From NCBI RefSeq assembly GCF_003233845.1, contig NZ_QKRB01000056.1, positions 1-55,927 of the forward strand: DNA of 55,927 nucleotides, given 5' to 3'. This DNA comes from Paenibacillus sambharensis. GTDB taxonomy: Bacteria > Bacillota > Bacilli > Paenibacillales > Paenibacillaceae. The translations under genes were made by a program, and so were the position numbers. Shown here piece by piece: positions 22,691 through 31,764 of the stretch (the first letter of the stretch is position 1; every line of letters begins with the position of its first letter). Under the pieces are notes generated by a model, which saw nothing but the letters and a program-made list of their open reading frames with translations, had not been told where the DNA came from and did no database searches.

Positions 22691-23821
22691 TTACCCCTCT
22701 GCCTGCCCGCTTGATTGCGTCATCCGCTGCTTCAGCAGTGAAACATACTGTTCCTCGTCAAGCGGCAGGACCGCCCAGTCATCCGTCCAGGCCGACAGCA
22801 GCATCGCATTCACCAGCGTGACTGCATGCAGGCCGTCCTCACCCGGCGCGAGCAGCGGAGAACCCGTCAGCACCGCATCGACCCAATTTTGGATCAAGCC
22901 GCCATGCTGCTTCCGCGTGCATGGGCCGACCGGAATGTCGATCCGCCAGCTTTTCGGTGCTCCGAAGCCGCCTGTGAAGGTCCGGTTAAATTCGGGCTCC
23001 TCCTGCCGCAGCTGCCACAGCGTCAGCCGGTCTTCCTCCACCACAGCCTTGCCCCTTGTGCCGCTCAGCTCCAGCCGGTTCGTCCCCGGCGCTTCTGTCG
23101 TTGAAGCGATGAACACGCCAGTCGCCCCGCCGTTATACTCCACATAAGCCGTCACATCATGCTCCACCTGGATATCCCGCCGCTGGCCAAACTGGGCAAA
23201 AGCGCGAACCCGCTGCGGCTTAAGACCCGTTACCCACTGCCACAAGTCCAGCTGATGCAGCGCCTGGTTCAACAGCACGCCGCCGCCCTCCCCTTCCCAT
23301 GTGCCTCTCCAGGGGGCAGAGTCGTAATAACGCTGTGCCCGGTACCAGTGCGTCACCGCCCAGTTCGTCCGCCGGAGCTCACCGAGTTCACCCGCCTGCA
23401 CCAGCTCACGAAGCTTGCTGTAGGCCGGATGCAGACGCTGATTCAGCATAATGCCGAATACCGCTCCGGCTGCCGCTGCCGCCTCATTCATCTCCCGCAC
23501 CTGTTTCGTATAGACACCGGCCGGCTTCTCGATCAGAACATGCAGCCCTCTGCTGAAGGCGCGGACCGCTGCAGCCGGATGGTCCAGATGGGGTGTCGCT
23601 ACTATCACCCCGTCGACCGCTCCAGAATCCAGAAGCGAATCCAAGTCCGTAAATCGAAGAACCTCTTCCCCATACCGGTCTCTATGACGGGCTAGCACGC
23701 CGGGGAAGCTGTCGCAGATCGCAGTGAGCTTCGCGCCCTTCACCTTACCCTGTGCGAGCGTGTCCGCATGTGAGGTGCCCATGTTGCCCATGCCGACTAT
23801 CCCGACCCTGATCTGGTCCAT
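22691..23821 (-). CDS. Gfo/Idh/MocA family oxidoreductase, first gene of the operon
   Basis: A 376-residue classical Gfo/Idh/MocA protein. The N-terminus is IRVGIVGMGNMGTSHADTL, with the dinucleotide-binding G-x-G-x-x-G. VDGVIVATPHLDHPAA and the catalytic lysine motif HVLIEKPAGVY (EKP) follow, then the C-terminal sheet domain with GGGVLLNQALHQLDLWQW. The ATG at 23821 has AGGAGGG six bases upstream and begins directly with the fold. Together with the second Gfo/Idh and the isomerase it would oxidise a sugar or glycoside, with the AraC regulator across the divergent gap as probable control. Confidence 0.9.
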   Translation of the reverse strand: MDQIRVGIVGMGNMGTSHADTLAQGKVKGAKLTAICDSFPGVLARHRDRYGEEVLRFTDLDSLLDSGAVDGVIVATPHLDHPAAAVRAFSRGLHVLIEKPAGVYTKQVREMNEAAAAAGAVFGIMLNQRLHPAYSKLRELVQAGELGELRRTNWAVTHWYRAQRYYDSAPWRGTWEGEGGGVLLNQALHQLDLWQWVTGLKPQRVRAFAQFGQRRDIQVEHDVTAYVEYNGGATGVFIASTTEAPGTNRLELSGTRGKAVVEEDRLTLWQLRQEEPEFNRTFTGGFGAPKSWRIDIPVGPCTRKQHGGLIQNWVDAVLTGSPLLAPGEDGLHAVTLVNAMLLSAWTDDWAVLPLDEEQYVSLLKQRMTQSSGQAEG

Positions 23822-24034
23822 CCCCATCCCTCCTGACATCAAGAGCATCGGTCATACGCATCCGCTTGTTATGCAGGTTTAGCTTAGCATGTGCCAAGAA
23901 CAGCGGCTTACCTGTCGTTAGCGGGTTCGCCCAGCGATTTGACTGTCATTGCGGTCGGGTACATCATCTATGTAAGGGCTTTTATGATACAATACGAGAA
24001 TATGAACCCACGAAACGGGGAGGTGTATAGCGGC

Positions 24035-24886
24035 ATGAGTCTGAGGGATAAATTCCAACTGCCCCTTGAGGTGATATACAGCGAAAAGCCTTTTCCCGAG
24101 CCGGTGTTCCACTCTCACCCGGAATATGAAATTTATTATCTGCATGAAGGGGCCTGCAGCTATCTGATTGGAGACCGTATCTACACGCTGGAGCCCGGTG
24201 ACCTGATCCTGATGCACGGCATGACGCTGCACTCTCCGAAGGTGGACTGCCGGAAACCTTACCGCCGGTCGATTATCCATTTTGACGCTTCCTTCGCCCA
24301 TGAGCTGCTGCGTCCTCCGTTCGCCCTCAACGTGCTGAGTCCGTTTCAGAACATTCACAATATAAGACTTCACCTGTCGGGAGAGCTTAAGCAGGAGGTA
24401 GAGCGACAGCTGGACGCCCTGCACAGGCTGTATGCGGAGGAAAGCCCGCTTGCCTATAACCGCTTTCTAATCCGCTTCCTCGAACTCCTCCATGCGGTCT
24501 ATGACTGCTGCGAAGCGGGCGGGCTGGACAGTACCGGCTCCGCAGCCCACGGGAGCGGGCCCAAGGAGCAGCATGTCCAGCGTATTATGGACTACCTGGA
24601 GGCCCATTACATGGAGGATATTCACCTGGAGCTGCTCGAGCAGGAGCTGCATCTGAACCGGTATTACATGACGAAGATCTTTAAGGAGCTAACCGGATTT
24701 ACCATCTTCAACTATCTGTACCAGCGCCGGATCAACCAGGCCAAAATCCTGTTCCTGCTGGAGCCGGAGCGGCCCGTCACGGAAACCGGTTATGACACGG
24801 GCTTCAAGCATCCCTCCCACTTCACCCGGGCATTCAAGAAAATTACCGGCATGACGCCCGAGTCTTACCGGCGGGGACTGACTTGA
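24035..24886 (+). CDS. AraC family transcriptional regulator with cupin sensor
   Basis: A 283-residue cupin/AraC regulator. The sensor cupin occupies about residues 10-150 (EPVFHSHPEYEIYYLHEGACSYLIG, YTLEPGDLILMHGMTLHSPK). The two HTH motifs fill the last 100 residues (MEDIHLELLEQELHLNRYYMTKIFKELTG, then VTETGYDTGFKHPSHFTRAFKKITGMTP). I use the ATG at 24035, with GGGGAGG upstream, because the conserved part begins there; the frame is open to 23891 and a start at 23981 or 24002 is possible. It is divergent from the Gfo/Idh operon and most likely activates it in response to a sugar. Confidence 0.9.
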   Translation: MSLRDKFQLPLEVIYSEKPFPEPVFHSHPEYEIYYLHEGACSYLIGDRIYTLEPGDLILMHGMTLHSPKVDCRKPYRRSIIHFDASFAHELLRPPFALNVLSPFQNIHNIRLHLSGELKQEVERQLDALHRLYAEESPLAYNRFLIRFLELLHAVYDCCEAGGLDSTGSAAHGSGPKEQHVQRIMDYLEAHYMEDIHLELLEQELHLNRYYMTKIFKELTGFTIFNYLYQRRINQAKILFLLEPERPVTETGYDTGFKHPSHFTRAFKKITGMTPESYRRGLT

Positions 24887-24904
24887 CCCTATCTGGAAAC
24901 AGCA

Positions 24905-24950
24905 GAACACCCCTTCATTCTGAGTTCAAATGAAGGGGTGTCGCTTGTTT
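24905..24950. terminator. Bidirectional terminator between AraC and DinB genes
   Basis: An 11-bp perfect stem, ACACCCCTTCA (24907-24917) with TGAAGGGGTGT (24931-24941), separates two convergent genes; TCGCTTGTTTT follows on the plus strand. Confidence 0.75.
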
Positions 24951-24956
24951 TATATG

Positions 24957-25433
24957 TTATTTTCGGGATAATAACGTTAAGTATGCCTTCATTGTGGCCA
25001 AATGCATGCCTTCATGAAACAGGCTGAAGCTTACGAATTGTTCGGGGGTTGCCAGCGTTACGCCTAATGATGTGGTGTACGGAGGTACTAATTGCTCCTG
25101 CATCCTATTGGAGAGTAGCTGTCTCATCCGCTCCTCCTGACTGCTGAGCAGCTCAGTCAGCTCTGCCAGAGTCGGTACAGAAGAGGGTGATTGATTCAGT
25201 GGTGATGTGCCTTTGTCGAACTGCTCCCGGAAGCCTTCCGGCATTCTCATCGGCAGCCCAAGATATTGAAAATAGATCCGCTCTGCAACGACATAGATGT
25301 GACCAAGATTCCAGCGAATCGAGTTGCGGAAACCATCCGGAATCTGATCCGCGGCCTCCTCCGTTACCGCCCCGGCTGCCCGAAGGGTCTGCGATCTGAC
25401 GAAGGCCATCTGATCGAACAAATAATGCTCCAT
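24957..25433 (-). CDS. DinB family protein
   Basis: A 158-residue four-helix-bundle protein of the DinB/YfiT superfamily. The metal-binding histidines are in the expected places: H in RWNLGHIYVVAERIYF (second helix) and two in SLFHEGMHLATMKAY (last helix). In other members this triad binds zinc or nickel, and some transfer thiols such as bacillithiol. The ATG at 25433 follows GGGGGA; the GTG at 25454 has no ribosome binding site. It stands alone. Specific function unknown. Confidence 0.85.
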   Translation of the reverse strand: MEHYLFDQMAFVRSQTLRAAGAVTEEAADQIPDGFRNSIRWNLGHIYVVAERIYFQYLGLPMRMPEGFREQFDKGTSPLNQSPSSVPTLAELTELLSSQEERMRQLLSNRMQEQLVPPYTTSLGVTLATPEQFVSFSLFHEGMHLATMKAYLTLLSRK

Positions 25434-25566
25434 TTCATTCCATCCCCCGTTCACGACTAGTTTGGCTGTTCCCTCACTTGAAGCTGGAAGGGAAGTCCCC
25501 TTGAACCATTATATACCAGGCTGGCTAACCGGATTTATTCCCATTTGCGATTAATTTTTAAACACC

Positions 25567-25608
25567 GGAAGCCCGCTTAAATGCGCCACAGGCGATTCAA
25601 AGCGGGCT
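25567..25608. repeat. Inverted repeat upstream of the DUF1540 gene
   Basis: AGCCCGCTT pairs with AAAGCGGGCT about 20 bases later, with a second small stem (GCC/GGC) in the loop. It lacks a clear U-run and lies about 60 bases before the DUF1540 start, so it might be an operator, leader hairpin or terminator. Confidence 0.4.
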
Positions 25609-25668
25609 GAATTGCGGTATATAGAAGTACGAACCGCTACTCTTGAACGACGCAAGGAGGTGAGTCAC

Positions 25669-25821
25669 ATGGCCAAGGACGTTACGTGCGAAGTGAACTC
25701 CTGCAAGTTTTGGGGACCGCAGAACCGGTGCAACGCTTCTTCGATTCATGTCGCCGGTCATCAGAACCAGCCGCGTCAGAATCGCGAAGTTGACTGCAAG
25801 ACTTTTCAGCCGAAAATTTAA
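25669..25821 (+). CDS. DUF1540 domain protein
   Basis: A 50-residue cysteine-containing protein: KDVTCEVNSCKFWGPQNRCNASSI, then a histidine-rich middle and DCKTFQPK. The four cysteines (C-x4-C-x8-C ... C) are the DUF1540 signature, which probably binds zinc. Small DUF1540 proteins are common in spore-forming Firmicutes. The ATG at 25669 has a very strong AAGGAGGTGA. It stands alone between convergent or divergent neighbours. Function unknown. Confidence 0.85.
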   Translation: MAKDVTCEVNSCKFWGPQNRCNASSIHVAGHQNQPRQNREVDCKTFQPKI

Positions 25822-25925
25822 CAAGTCTTATTGAACAAACCGTATTAACAAGCAGTATGGGACAGCTGAGGCTGTCCTTCTTTTTATGTCTCTGACTTCT
25901 ATTACCCAGAAGTTGATAATGATTA

Positions 25926-26834
25926 TCAGTATTGCTTGAGATTTTTTTCTAGCTCCTCAATAACCATGCGCTGAAGCTCTGGTGGCTCAGCTACTTTCAC
26001 CTCCGCGCCATAAGCAAGCAGCCTTCTGGCAGTGTAAGGAAGCTCCTCGTCCGGCACTCTGCCGTTCCACACCAATTCTTCACCGAGCGGAAACAGTTCA
26101 TCGGTCTCAGCCAGTCTGGCTCCCCGTGCCGTAAAATGCAGCTCCACCTCCACGCCTTCCCGTTGATCTGCCATGCTCATCCACTGTACAAGATCCGGCA
26201 GCGTCTCGTCCCTGCAGCTGCCCAGCACCAGCTGTTCCATCCGGTCTACCCGGTACAGCTGCACCCTGTCTTTGTCGGCCCGCCTGGCCGGCATGTACCA
26301 GCAGTCTCTCTCATAATAGATTCCTAGAGGAAAAGCATGCACCTCCTTCAATCCGTCAGCCGCATGGTAGTGAAACAGGATCTCTTGTCTGGCGGCAGCC
26401 GCCGCGAGTGCCAGCTCTGCAAGCGGAGCTGGTGTACGCTGCTGTGGATTATGTCTGAACAGAATATGCCGTCGCAGCCGGTCAATCGTATCCCGCACAT
26501 CGTCCGGCAAAGCTCCATAATACTGCTCTGCCAAGTGGGCCCGTACGGTTCCGTACGGGAAATCCGGGACCTTCTCCAGATATTGAAGCATCAGAAACAA
26601 GCCGAGCGCTTCCTGCTCGGTCAGCTGCAGCGGTGGCAGAATCCGGTTGGGCAGCACGCGATAGCCGCCGTGCGGGCCCATCTCTGTATAGAGCGGAACG
26701 CCCATACTCTGCAAAGCATCCAGATCGCGCTGGATGGTACGGACAGATACACCGAACCGCTCCGCCAGTTCCCGGGCTGTGAATTTCTTCCGGGCATCGA
26801 TCATACGCAGGATTGCCAGTCTACGATCCTTCAC
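25926..26834 (-). CDS. WYL-domain transcriptional regulator (YafY-type)
   Basis: A 302-residue regulator. Residues 1-60 form an HTH_11 winged helix (RRLAILRMIDARKKFTARELAERFGVSVRTIQRDLDALQSMGVPLYTE). GPHGGYRVLP links to the WYL ligand-binding domain at about residues 140-220 (EILFHYHAADG, PLGIYYERDCWYMPARR in place of the W-Y-L core, YRVDRMEQL). A C-terminal WCX-like domain follows (EELPYTARRLLAYGAEVKV). Such proteins sense small ligands or nucleic acid and often repress a neighbour. It is divergent from the DHFR-like reductase gene 76 bases away, its likely target. Confidence 0.9.
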   Translation of the reverse strand: MKDRRLAILRMIDARKKFTARELAERFGVSVRTIQRDLDALQSMGVPLYTEMGPHGGYRVLPNRILPPLQLTEQEALGLFLMLQYLEKVPDFPYGTVRAHLAEQYYGALPDDVRDTIDRLRRHILFRHNPQQRTPAPLAELALAAAAARQEILFHYHAADGLKEVHAFPLGIYYERDCWYMPARRADKDRVQLYRVDRMEQLVLGSCRDETLPDLVQWMSMADQREGVEVELHFTARGARLAETDELFPLGEELVWNGRVPDEELPYTARRLLAYGAEVKVAEPPELQRMVIEELEKNLKQY

Positions 26835-26910
26835 AGTACACCCCCGCTATCTACGTCATCTTTTGTCATAGATATACTTTATCATATAAGCCAGAAGGGA
26901 GCGATGAGTC

Positions 26911-27450
26911 ATGAATCATCCGAAGAACAAGATTGTGCTCTACATTGCCATGAGCCTGGACGGGTATATTGCTAGACCAGATGGTTCGGTCGATTGGCTG
27001 TTCGATGTGGAGGGAGACGGCGGTGATAACGGCTACGGGCGGTTTTACAGCTCAGTCGGAACCGTGGTGATGGGCAGGCTAACTTATGAAGCTGTTCTGG
27101 GATTGGAGGAAGTCTTCCCTTACGCAGACAAGCCTTGTTACGTGTTAACGAGAACGAATACACCAAGGCTGGCCAACCCGCACGCGCAGTACACGGACAG
27201 ACCATTGAAGGAGCTGCTGTCCGAGCTGCAGAGCAAGTCAGACGGTGATGTGTGGGTCGTTGGCGGCGGACAGGTGGTGAAAGCATGCTTGAAGGAGAAC
27301 TTGCTTGACGAAATGCAGATAGCTGTTATTCCCAAGGTGCTGGGCAGCGGGATTCCACTGTTCCCCGAAGGCAGCCCTGCATCCACATACCGGCTGACTA
27401 ATACGGAACCGATAGGCCAAATCGTCATGCTCACCTACGAGCGGCTATAG
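26911..27450 (+). CDS. Dihydrofolate reductase-like protein (RibD C-terminal family)
   Basis: A 179-residue NADPH-dependent reductase-like protein. IVLYIAMSLDGYIARPDGSVDWL is the classic start of YwjB/YyaP-type proteins. VVMGRLTYEAVLGL, CYVLTRT, DVWVVGGGQVVKACLKENLLDEMQIAVIPKVLGSGIPLF is the RibD-C signature around the cofactor site. Members reduce pteridine or pyrimidine-like substrates; physiological substrates are mostly unknown. Adjacent divergent WYL regulator. ATG follows GAAGGGAG. Confidence 0.9.
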   Translation: MNHPKNKIVLYIAMSLDGYIARPDGSVDWLFDVEGDGGDNGYGRFYSSVGTVVMGRLTYEAVLGLEEVFPYADKPCYVLTRTNTPRLANPHAQYTDRPLKELLSELQSKSDGDVWVVGGGQVVKACLKENLLDEMQIAVIPKVLGSGIPLFPEGSPASTYRLTNTEPIGQIVMLTYERL

Positions 27451-27493
27451 AACAAAGCCTTTACTCGTAAAAAAACTTGTGTGAAATTACACA

Positions 27494-27542
27494 GAGGGTG
27501 CCCCATAAGTCATCAAAGATGACTGTGGGGCACCCCTTCTTA
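27494..27542. terminator. Bidirectional terminator
   Basis: GGGTGCCCCA (27496-27505) pairs perfectly with TGGGGCACCC (27526-27535), followed by CTTCTTATT; it separates the convergent reductase and 5'-nucleotidase genes. Confidence 0.8.
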
Positions 27543-27560
27543 TTACTTCCTATATACAGG

Positions 27561-29912
27561 TTAAGCCTTCACGGGAATAAGCAGCTTCTGGCCCGGATAC
27601 AAGCGGTCCGGATTCTTCAGCTTGTTGTACTCCGCAAGCTCCTGCCAGGTCGTGCCGTATTTCCGCGCAATCTTGGAGAGCCAGTCGCCCTCTTGAACAA
27701 TATACGTGACGTGCTTCACAGCAGCTGCATTGCCCTTGTTGCTTTCAGCTTTATCTGCTTTGCCTGGTGCTGTATCTGCCTTGCCCGATACATCCTTGCT
27801 GCCGGTGCTAGCAGGGCTTGTCTTGCCGCTGTCCGCCTTACCTGCGGGCTTGCTTGCAGCTCCCGGTTTCTTCTCAATCGGCGCAGCGTCTTTGCTATTG
27901 CTGCCGCCACCCTCTGAAGCAGATGCTGACAGGTCCAGCTTGTACTTGGCAAAGCCGGATTCCTCATTGCCTGCCCAAGCCATTGTGGAAGCCGCTGCCG
28001 ATGCGAAGTCAGCCGCCTTCGGAGATGTCAGGAACGTCACATTCACATCCCCTTTAATCGGTGCCAGGCTCCAGTTGCCGTCAGCGGACGGATTAAATTT
28101 CCCTTGCGACTGGATATAATCAATGATGACCTGTCTGGTTTCATCCGGGGAATCCACGACGATATTGCTGCCGTCAAGACCCGGGAAGCTGCCGCCGCCG
28201 CCTGCACGGTAGTTGTTGGTTGCGACGATGAACTTCATGTCCTTCGTCACCGGCTTGCCATTGTACTGCAGGTTAACGATCCGGTGAGCCTTCTCGTCAG
28301 CCAGCTTGCCTTCCATGTCATAACGGCTTGGCTGCGTTATATCGATCTGATAGCTGACACCGTCAATAATGTCAAAGTTATACGTCCGGAACTTCGTATT
28401 AACAAGTGGCTGCTCCGTCTTCACCGAAGGATCGATCTGGTTGAACTGGCCTGCCGAACGTTCGAGCCATTCACGCACCTGCTCGCCATTCAGCAGAACA
28501 GCCTTCAGCGTATTCGGGTATACATACAGATCAGCTACGTTCTTGATGGCGATTGTGCCAGCAGGAATGTTGGTGTAATACTCAGGGTCCATACCGCCTG
28601 CCTTGAACGGCGCTCCCGCAGAGAGAATCGGCGTTCCTTCCAGGTCCGTACCCTTGATGGCCTTCTCGACGTACCACTTCTGCGCGCTGGTTACGATCTG
28701 TACAGAAGGATCATCCTTCACAAGCGCAAAATAGCTGTTGATCGGCTGCGTAATCGTGCCTACCGGACCGCGAATGTACTTCAGGGTCGCTTCATGCTCG
28801 TCCTTCACAGCCGCCACGATCTCAGGATCGGATTCCACAAGCGGCTTGACCTTGCCGTCTACCTTCTCGGCGATTGGACGCGCTTCGCTCTTCGAGTCCA
28901 CAACCGTCCAGTCTCCATTCTGCTGCTCCAGCGTCAAGTCAATGACCCCAAGGTGGCTGCCCCAGTACCCCGGCTCTACAGCAGCTACACCATTAACCGT
29001 TCCCTTCTTCTCATCGACGCCCTTCATGCCCGCGAACGAAGCGGATGGGAACACCACGTGGGAGTGGCCGAACAGAATCGCATCGAAGCCTGGAACCTCC
29101 TGGCTCAGCAGCCACGCTGTATTTTCCTCTTCCCCATTGTTCTCGGTGTCGCCCATACCCGAATGCAGCATAGCTACGACAACATCCGCGCCTTCTTTCT
29201 TCATCTGCGGCACGAACTTCTTGGCTGTTTCAATAATATCCTTCGCGATTACTTTGCCCGCCAGATGCGTCTGATCCCACATCATAATCTGCGGCGTCAC
29301 AAAACCAATCACGCCTACCTTAAGCTTGACATCCTGACCGGCTTCGTCCTTGAAGGTGCGGTCCAGCATCAGATACGGGGTAAAATAGTTCTTGTCATTG
29401 TCGGGGTTATTATCCTTGTCATCCACATATACGTTAGCCGTTGCGTACGGGAATTTCGCATCCTTCATCGCACGCTGCAGATAGTCCAGCCCGTAGTTGA
29501 ACTCGTGATTGCCGACTGTTGCGGCGTCATAGTCCAGCAGGTTCATCGCTTTGTATACCGGATGTACGGCATCCTTGTCCGCAAGCTTGTCCACACGGGC
29601 CATGTAATCGCCCATCGGGTTGCCCTGAATCAGGTCGCCGTTGTCGAACAGCATCGTATTGGGCTCTTCTTGACGCGCCTGCTTGATAAGGGTAGCAACC
29701 TTGACCAGTCCGAACTCATCAGTTGCTTCGTCCTTGTAGTAATCATAGTTCATGATTTCCATATGAATATCCGATGTTTCCAATAGGCGCAGCTTGACCT
29801 GCCCGGCCTTGCCAGATGCAGTGTCCTCAGCAGCCCCTGCCGTCAACACGTTGACGAGCGCAAGCTGCATAACAAGCGCCCAGGTTAGAACAAGCTTCCA
29901 CGTCTTCTTCAT
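27561..29912 (-). CDS. Secreted 2',3'-cyclic-nucleotide 2'-phosphodiesterase/3'-nucleotidase with LysM
   Basis: A 783-residue exported enzyme. The signal peptide starts at the ATG at 29912 (MKKTWKLVLTWALVMQLALV, cleavage near AGA). The calcineurin-like metallophosphatase domain follows (LETSDIHMEI, DNGDLIQGNPMGDY, GNHEFNYGLDYL, MLHSGMGD, LFGHSH: all metal ligands visible). The 5'-nucleotidase C-terminal domain covers about residues 345-570, with NNYRAGGGGSFPGL. An Ala/Ser/Lys-rich linker (about 650-730) leads to a C-terminal LysM (YIVQEGDWLSKIARKYGTTW), which would hold it on peptidoglycan. It degrades extracellular cyclic nucleotides to nucleosides and phosphate. CpdB-type. Lies alone. Confidence 0.92.
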   Translation of the reverse strand: MKKTWKLVLTWALVMQLALVNVLTAGAAEDTASGKAGQVKLRLLETSDIHMEIMNYDYYKDEATDEFGLVKVATLIKQARQEEPNTMLFDNGDLIQGNPMGDYMARVDKLADKDAVHPVYKAMNLLDYDAATVGNHEFNYGLDYLQRAMKDAKFPYATANVYVDDKDNNPDNDKNYFTPYLMLDRTFKDEAGQDVKLKVGVIGFVTPQIMMWDQTHLAGKVIAKDIIETAKKFVPQMKKEGADVVVAMLHSGMGDTENNGEEENTAWLLSQEVPGFDAILFGHSHVVFPSASFAGMKGVDEKKGTVNGVAAVEPGYWGSHLGVIDLTLEQQNGDWTVVDSKSEARPIAEKVDGKVKPLVESDPEIVAAVKDEHEATLKYIRGPVGTITQPINSYFALVKDDPSVQIVTSAQKWYVEKAIKGTDLEGTPILSAGAPFKAGGMDPEYYTNIPAGTIAIKNVADLYVYPNTLKAVLLNGEQVREWLERSAGQFNQIDPSVKTEQPLVNTKFRTYNFDIIDGVSYQIDITQPSRYDMEGKLADEKAHRIVNLQYNGKPVTKDMKFIVATNNYRAGGGGSFPGLDGSNIVVDSPDETRQVIIDYIQSQGKFNPSADGNWSLAPIKGDVNVTFLTSPKAADFASAAASTMAWAGNEESGFAKYKLDLSASASEGGGSNSKDAAPIEKKPGAASKPAGKADSGKTSPASTGSKDVSGKADTAPGKADKAESNKGNAAAVKHVTYIVQEGDWLSKIARKYGTTWQELAEYNKLKNPDRLYPGQKLLIPVKA

Positions 29913-30227
29913 CCTTAACCATGTCTCCTCTCTCACTGTAAAGCTCTCCGCCCGGGATAAGATTCTCATCTTCCTCTACCGGTTTAACCCTAATTTTCTT
30001 CATTCGGGTGCAAATTCCTTTTTTTGAGTGTCAGCTATACTTACATATTGTAAAATACGCCCGCATATTTACGAATTCTTTGTATATCCTGCACAACACA
30101 ACCCCCTAACAATCGCCCTTCTCCTGTCCAGGGTCCCCCGATTTTATTGCATTTTCATGAAGGACAGGAAGGCAAGCGGATAAAACTTTACTTTTTCTTG
30201 ACGAATTCTTGGCGAAAAACACGCAAA
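29913..30227. other. Intergenic region upstream of the nucleotidase
   Basis: AT-rich leader of the nucleotidase plus the space to uxaC. I see no convincing promoter pair, hairpin or small ORF apart from the uxaC terminator at its left-strand end. Confidence 0.4.
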
Positions 30228-30258
30228 ACCGCCGAATCAAGTCGATCCGGCGGCTAAC
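30228..30258 (-). terminator. Terminator of uxaC
   Basis: CCGCCG (30229-30234) pairs with CGGCGG (30248-30253); on the minus strand it is followed by TTTTGCGTGTTTTT. Confidence 0.7.
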
Positions 30259-30285
30259 CTTTGTCTATCTCTGCTGCACCACTCT

Positions 30286-31692
30286 CTAAAAGTCGAAATA
30301 CCGCTTGGCATTGTGATAAGAGATATTTTGCACCATGCCGCCCAATAGCTCCATGTCATGCGGCACTTCGCCATTTTCCACCCACTGCCCCAACAGATTG
30401 CAGACAATCCGGCGGAAGTACTCGTGACGCGGGTAAGACAGGAAGCTCCGGGAGTCGGTCAGCATACCGATGAACCGGCTGAGCAGTCCCATATTGGACA
30501 GCGCCCGCAGCTGATCGAGCATGCCATCCTTCGTATCGTTGAACCACCAGGCCGAGCCGAACTGGATTTTACCCGCAACGCCCCCGCCCTGGAAGCTGCC
30601 GATCACCGCAGCCAGCACATCATTATCGGTCGGATTGAGTGAGTACAGGATCGTCTTCGGCAGCGCATTGTCCCGGTCCAGCGCATCGAGCAGCTTGGCA
30701 AGCGGATATGCGAGGCTTCCATCATGAATGGAATCGTAGCCCGTATCAGGCCCGAGCGTCTCGAACATTCGCGTGTTATTGTTGCGCGACGCATGCATAT
30801 GATACTGCATCGCCCAACCCCGCTCGGCATACTGCCGCCCAAGGAACAGCAGCGTATAGGTCTTGTACTTCTGCTCCTCCTCGAGGCTGACAGCTCCTCC
30901 GTTCAATGCCTTGGTGAAAATCGCCGCTACCTCCGTCTCCGATGCTTCCGCGTATGGAACCGTATCGAGCGCATGATCGGATACGCGGCAGCCGGCTGTA
31001 TGGAAGAACGCAATCCGGGACTCAAGTGCTCCCAGCAGCTGGGCGTAATTCGTAATCGAGCTTCCGGAAGCCTCCTCCAGCTTGCCAATCCACGGCAGGA
31101 ATGTTGGGCGGCGCAGCTCCAGCGCCTTGTCCGGGCGGAAGGACGGCAGTATCTTGGTGTGGAAGCCAGGTATGTCCTTGATCTTGATATGGTGCTCCAG
31201 CGAGTCCGTCGGATCATCCGTCGTGCAGATGACTTCTACATTGGACTTCGTAATGAGGTCGCGGGCCGCATAGCCGCCTGCCTCCAGCTTACCGTTCACC
31301 GCTTCCCAGATGCTGTCCGCATTCTTCTCATTAATCAGCTCGTGAACGCCGAAGAAGCGCTGCAGCTCCAGATGCGACCAGTGATACAGCGGATTCCCTA
31401 GCGTCTGCGGCACCGTTTTGGCCCATGCCATATAACGATCGTAGTCGCTTGCATCCTGCCCTCCGGTAACAAGCGTTTCCTCAATGCCATTGGTGCGCAT
31501 CGCGCGCCACTTATAGTGATCGCCGTACAGCCAGACCTCTGTCAGGTTCTTGAAGCTCTTGTTCTCATATATCTCTTGCGGGCTCAAGTGACAGTGGTAG
31601 TCAATGATCGGCATCTGCTTGGCATAATCGTGGAACAAGGTGACAGCCGTGTTGTTCGAAAGCAAGAAGTCTTCATCCAAAAATGGCTTCAT
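30286..31692 (-). CDS. uxaC: Glucuronate (uronate) isomerase
   Basis: A 468-residue member of the uronate isomerase family, full length. The N-terminal IIDYHCHLSPQEIYENK contains the paired histidines of the amidohydrolase fold. RFFGVHELINEKNADSIWEAVN, VEVICTTDDPTDSLEHH, GWAMQYHMHASRNNNTRMF and QFGSAWWFNDTKDGM are all family hallmarks. It converts D-glucuronate to D-fructuronate or D-galacturonate to D-tagaturonate. The remaining uronate genes (uxaB/uxuA/kdg) are not in the window. GGGAGGGG precedes the ATG. A cre-like site and a divergent AraC regulator lie upstream, indicating catabolite repression and substrate control. Confidence 0.95.
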   Translation of the reverse strand: MKPFLDEDFLLSNNTAVTLFHDYAKQMPIIDYHCHLSPQEIYENKSFKNLTEVWLYGDHYKWRAMRTNGIEETLVTGGQDASDYDRYMAWAKTVPQTLGNPLYHWSHLELQRFFGVHELINEKNADSIWEAVNGKLEAGGYAARDLITKSNVEVICTTDDPTDSLEHHIKIKDIPGFHTKILPSFRPDKALELRRPTFLPWIGKLEEASGSSITNYAQLLGALESRIAFFHTAGCRVSDHALDTVPYAEASETEVAAIFTKALNGGAVSLEEEQKYKTYTLLFLGRQYAERGWAMQYHMHASRNNNTRMFETLGPDTGYDSIHDGSLAYPLAKLLDALDRDNALPKTILYSLNPTDNDVLAAVIGSFQGGGVAGKIQFGSAWWFNDTKDGMLDQLRALSNMGLLSRFIGMLTDSRSFLSYPRHEYFRRIVCNLLGQWVENGEVPHDMELLGGMVQNISYHNAKRYFDF

Positions 31693-31748
31693 ACGTGATT
31701 CCCCTCCCGTATCCCGATAAATTCACCCTGATAATAACGCAATAATGG

Positions 31749-31754
31749 TATAAT
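31749..31754 (+). promoter_or_regulatory. Extended -10 promoter for the AraC gene
   Basis: TGGTATAAT gives a TATAAT at 31749-31754 with a TG dinucleotide one base upstream; the -35 is weak. It faces right towards the AraC gene at 31832. Confidence 0.45.
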
Positions 31755-31764
31755 GTCTTCACAT

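Noticed and set aside
28104-29786. 560-codon open frame antisense to the 5'-nucleotidase
   Set aside because: It is the mirror of a strongly supported gene, has no ribosome binding site, and its translation is low-complexity in the way expected of an antisense shadow.
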